Below, one piece after another: positions 6,358-7,470 of a DNA stretch of 7,470 nucleotides. The position numbers were made by a program, and so were the translations under genes. Numbering within the stretch: the first letter of the stretch is position 1; the number at the start of each line of letters is the position of its first letter. The stretch is from Lachnospiraceae bacterium (lineage in GTDB: Bacteria > Bacillota > Clostridia > Lachnospirales > Lachnospiraceae). The notes beneath the pieces were generated by a model that was given only the letters and a program-made list of their open reading frames with translations, searched no databases and had not been told where the DNA came from. Where the stretch lies: contig JAFUXY010000450.1 in NCBI GenBank assembly GCA_017477005.1, positions 1-7,470 on the forward strand. Direction: 5' to 3'.

Positions 6358-7374
6358 ATGACCCTCGCTAGTGACTATTTTGATCATCGTTACAAAATCT
6401 TGGACACCTTGGATCATTGTGAGCCGCATCGAACTTGGCTGATTCGTGACAGGGAAACATCGCAGCTGTTTGTGCGGAAACAAATGGATCAGAATGCGTG
6501 GGAAACTTCCAAACTAAGGCGTACCTTTTCAAATCCCCATCTGCCGATATTTGAATTTGCTTACCGGTCAGATGAAGGCTTCTTCATCATAGAGCGGTTC
6601 GTTGCAGGCACGACGCTACAGGATGTTTTGGACGAAAAAAAGACCCTGCCAACCGTGGATGCTATTCGCATCACAACTGATCTGTTGGACGGACTGTCCG
6701 CTATCCATGAGCATGGCATCGTACATAGGGACATCAAACCAACCAACATTATAATCTCCGATGACGGCGTGGTAAAGTTGTTGGATTTTGGAATAAGCCG
6801 TACAATAGACGAAACGAAAACCCGCGATACGCACATCTTGGGAACGGCAGGCTACGCTGCACCCGAGCAATTCGGCTTTCTACAGACAGATGCTAGGACG
6901 GATCTTTTTGCTGTTGGGATCATTCTAAATCAAATGCTGACGGGCGAGCTTCCGCAGGACAAAAAGCCCACAGATAAAACTTTGTCTACCATTGTTTCAA
7001 AGGCGACAAGCCTCAGCCCGGAAGAACGCTTCCAAACCGCTGAGCAGATGAAGAAAGCGATCCGATACAAACGCATTCGCTCTGAACAATGGCGTAAAAT
7101 ACTTCCCGGATTTCGTTCAAACACACGCTGGAAAATCATATTCTCCACAGCCGTATATATTATCTGCCTAGTCCTCATGGCAGGCTATTTTTATGATGCA
7201 TTCTGGATGGTTCGTATCCATCCTATTATGGAGATGGTTTCAGCCACACTCGTTTTTGTCATCTCGCCGCTGCTCGCCGGAAATCTGTTTTACTGGGACA
7301 GACATCTTCCGATAATACGCGATCTTCCTCAACCTAAGATTTTGCTGAAAGTGACACTACACTATTCACCATAG
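6358..7374 (+). CDS. Membrane-anchored Ser/Thr protein kinase
   Basis: A 338-residue Hanks-type kinase. Visible motifs are the ATP-anchoring Lys41 (FVRKQM), catalytic loop HRDIKPTN with Asp125, Lys127 and Asn130, DFG at 143-145, and an activation loop with several Thr (149, 153, 155, 158, 163) ending G-Y-A-A-P-E at 165-170. TDLFAVGIILNQMLTG (181-196) matches the kinase alpha-F segment. Two hydrophobic helices follow, about 258-277 and 293-312, and a short tail. The expected topology puts the kinase domain in the cytoplasm with both ends inside, so there is no extracellular PASTA-like sensor. Residues 16-28 contain no GxGxxG loop and the segment between Lys41 and HLP (61-63) is short, with no Glu at the usual alpha-C position, so the N-lobe is unusual and activity must be tested. 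The start is ATG 6358, with GGAGA seven bases upstream; TTG 6322 is poorer. It shares a 62-bp divergent region with the XRE gene and overlaps the right-edge gene end to end by 13 bp. Confidence 0.9.
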   Translation: MTLASDYFDHRYKILDTLDHCEPHRTWLIRDRETSQLFVRKQMDQNAWETSKLRRTFSNPHLPIFEFAYRSDEGFFIIERFVAGTTLQDVLDEKKTLPTVDAIRITTDLLDGLSAIHEHGIVHRDIKPTNIIISDDGVVKLLDFGISRTIDETKTRDTHILGTAGYAAPEQFGFLQTDARTDLFAVGIILNQMLTGELPQDKKPTDKTLSTIVSKATSLSPEERFQTAEQMKKAIRYKRIRSEQWRKILPGFRSNTRWKIIFSTAVYIICLVLMAGYFYDAFWMVRIHPIMEMVSATLVFVISPLLAGNLFYWDRHLPIIRDLPQPKILLKVTLHYSP

Positions 7375-7470
7375 ATACTTGCGGTGTACTCCATCATATC
7401 GATGACATCCGGAATCTCAATACCGTATGCTTTATAGTAATCCTTGACCTGCCTGTTTGGTGTGTCCACA
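7362..7470 (-). CDS. C-terminal end of an unrecognised protein (partial)
   Basis: A minus-strand open frame runs in from the right window edge through 35 whole codons to TAG at 7362-7364. The peptide (VDTPNRQVKDYYKAYGIE followed by IPDVIDMMEYTASIYGE) has the balanced, amphipathic look of real coding sequence and no internal stop, while the other two minus-strand frames close here. I do not recognise the family. It converges on and overlaps the kinase 3' end by 13 bp, so no intergenic terminator is possible. Only the tail is visible, so size, start and role cannot be given. Confidence 0.6.
   Translation of the reverse strand, partial: VDTPNRQVKDYYKAYGIEIPDVIDMMEYTASIYGE

Overview
The window looks like a chromosomal accessory stretch from a low-to-mid GC Gram-positive bacterium, most likely a gut-type member of the Bacillota (Clostridia, Lachnospiraceae or Oscillospiraceae-like). 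This is inferred from AGGAG-type ribosome binding sites, a very large secreted protein built from InlB-B/Flg_new-type repeats, an XRE-type regulator next to a small membrane Ser/Thr kinase, and a zinc-ribbon/membrane/OB-fold lipoprotein-sized protein. No gene gives a species-level assignment, and no transposase, integrase, phage, tRNA, rRNA or CRISPR sequence is visible.

Layout from left to right: positions 1-299 hold no convincing gene, only an imperfect hairpin (83-117) and a strong intrinsic terminator (191-220, minus strand). The minus-strand gene 300-4958 encodes a 1552-residue exported protein. It has a signal peptide, an acidic segment of about 80 residues, 14 GW-type repeat modules (eight of them arranged as four tandem super-repeats of about 160 residues), a Pro-rich linker, two MBG/YDG-like modules and a lysine-rich C-terminal domain. 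It has no LPXTG signal. Positions 4959-5230 form a divergent control region with an extended -10 promoter for the giant gene, a 9+9 bp dyad, a perfect TATAAT box, and a cytosine-rich segment able to pair with the ribosome binding site of the next gene.

Plus-strand gene 5231-5827 encodes a 198-residue zinc ribbon - transmembrane helix - charged linker - OB-like domain protein. It converges on minus-strand gene 5873-6295, a 140-residue XRE-like DNA-binding protein. That regulator is divergent from plus-strand gene 6358-7374, a 338-residue Ser/Thr kinase with two C-terminal membrane helices; only 62 bp separate their starts, and the kinase promoter reaches into the first codons of the regulator. 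At the right edge a minus-strand gene of unknown function ends at 7362 and overlaps the kinase 3' end by 13 bp.

A reasonable but unproven reading is an envelope-linked signalling locus: a membrane kinase with no external sensor, a DNA-binding partner that could be its substrate, a membrane zinc-ribbon protein, and a giant surface or secreted protein as output or interaction partner. The strongest structural oddities are a textbook intrinsic terminator lying antisense inside the regulator coding sequence, the possible ribosome-binding-site-sequestering pairing, and the kinase lacking a recognisable glycine-rich loop.
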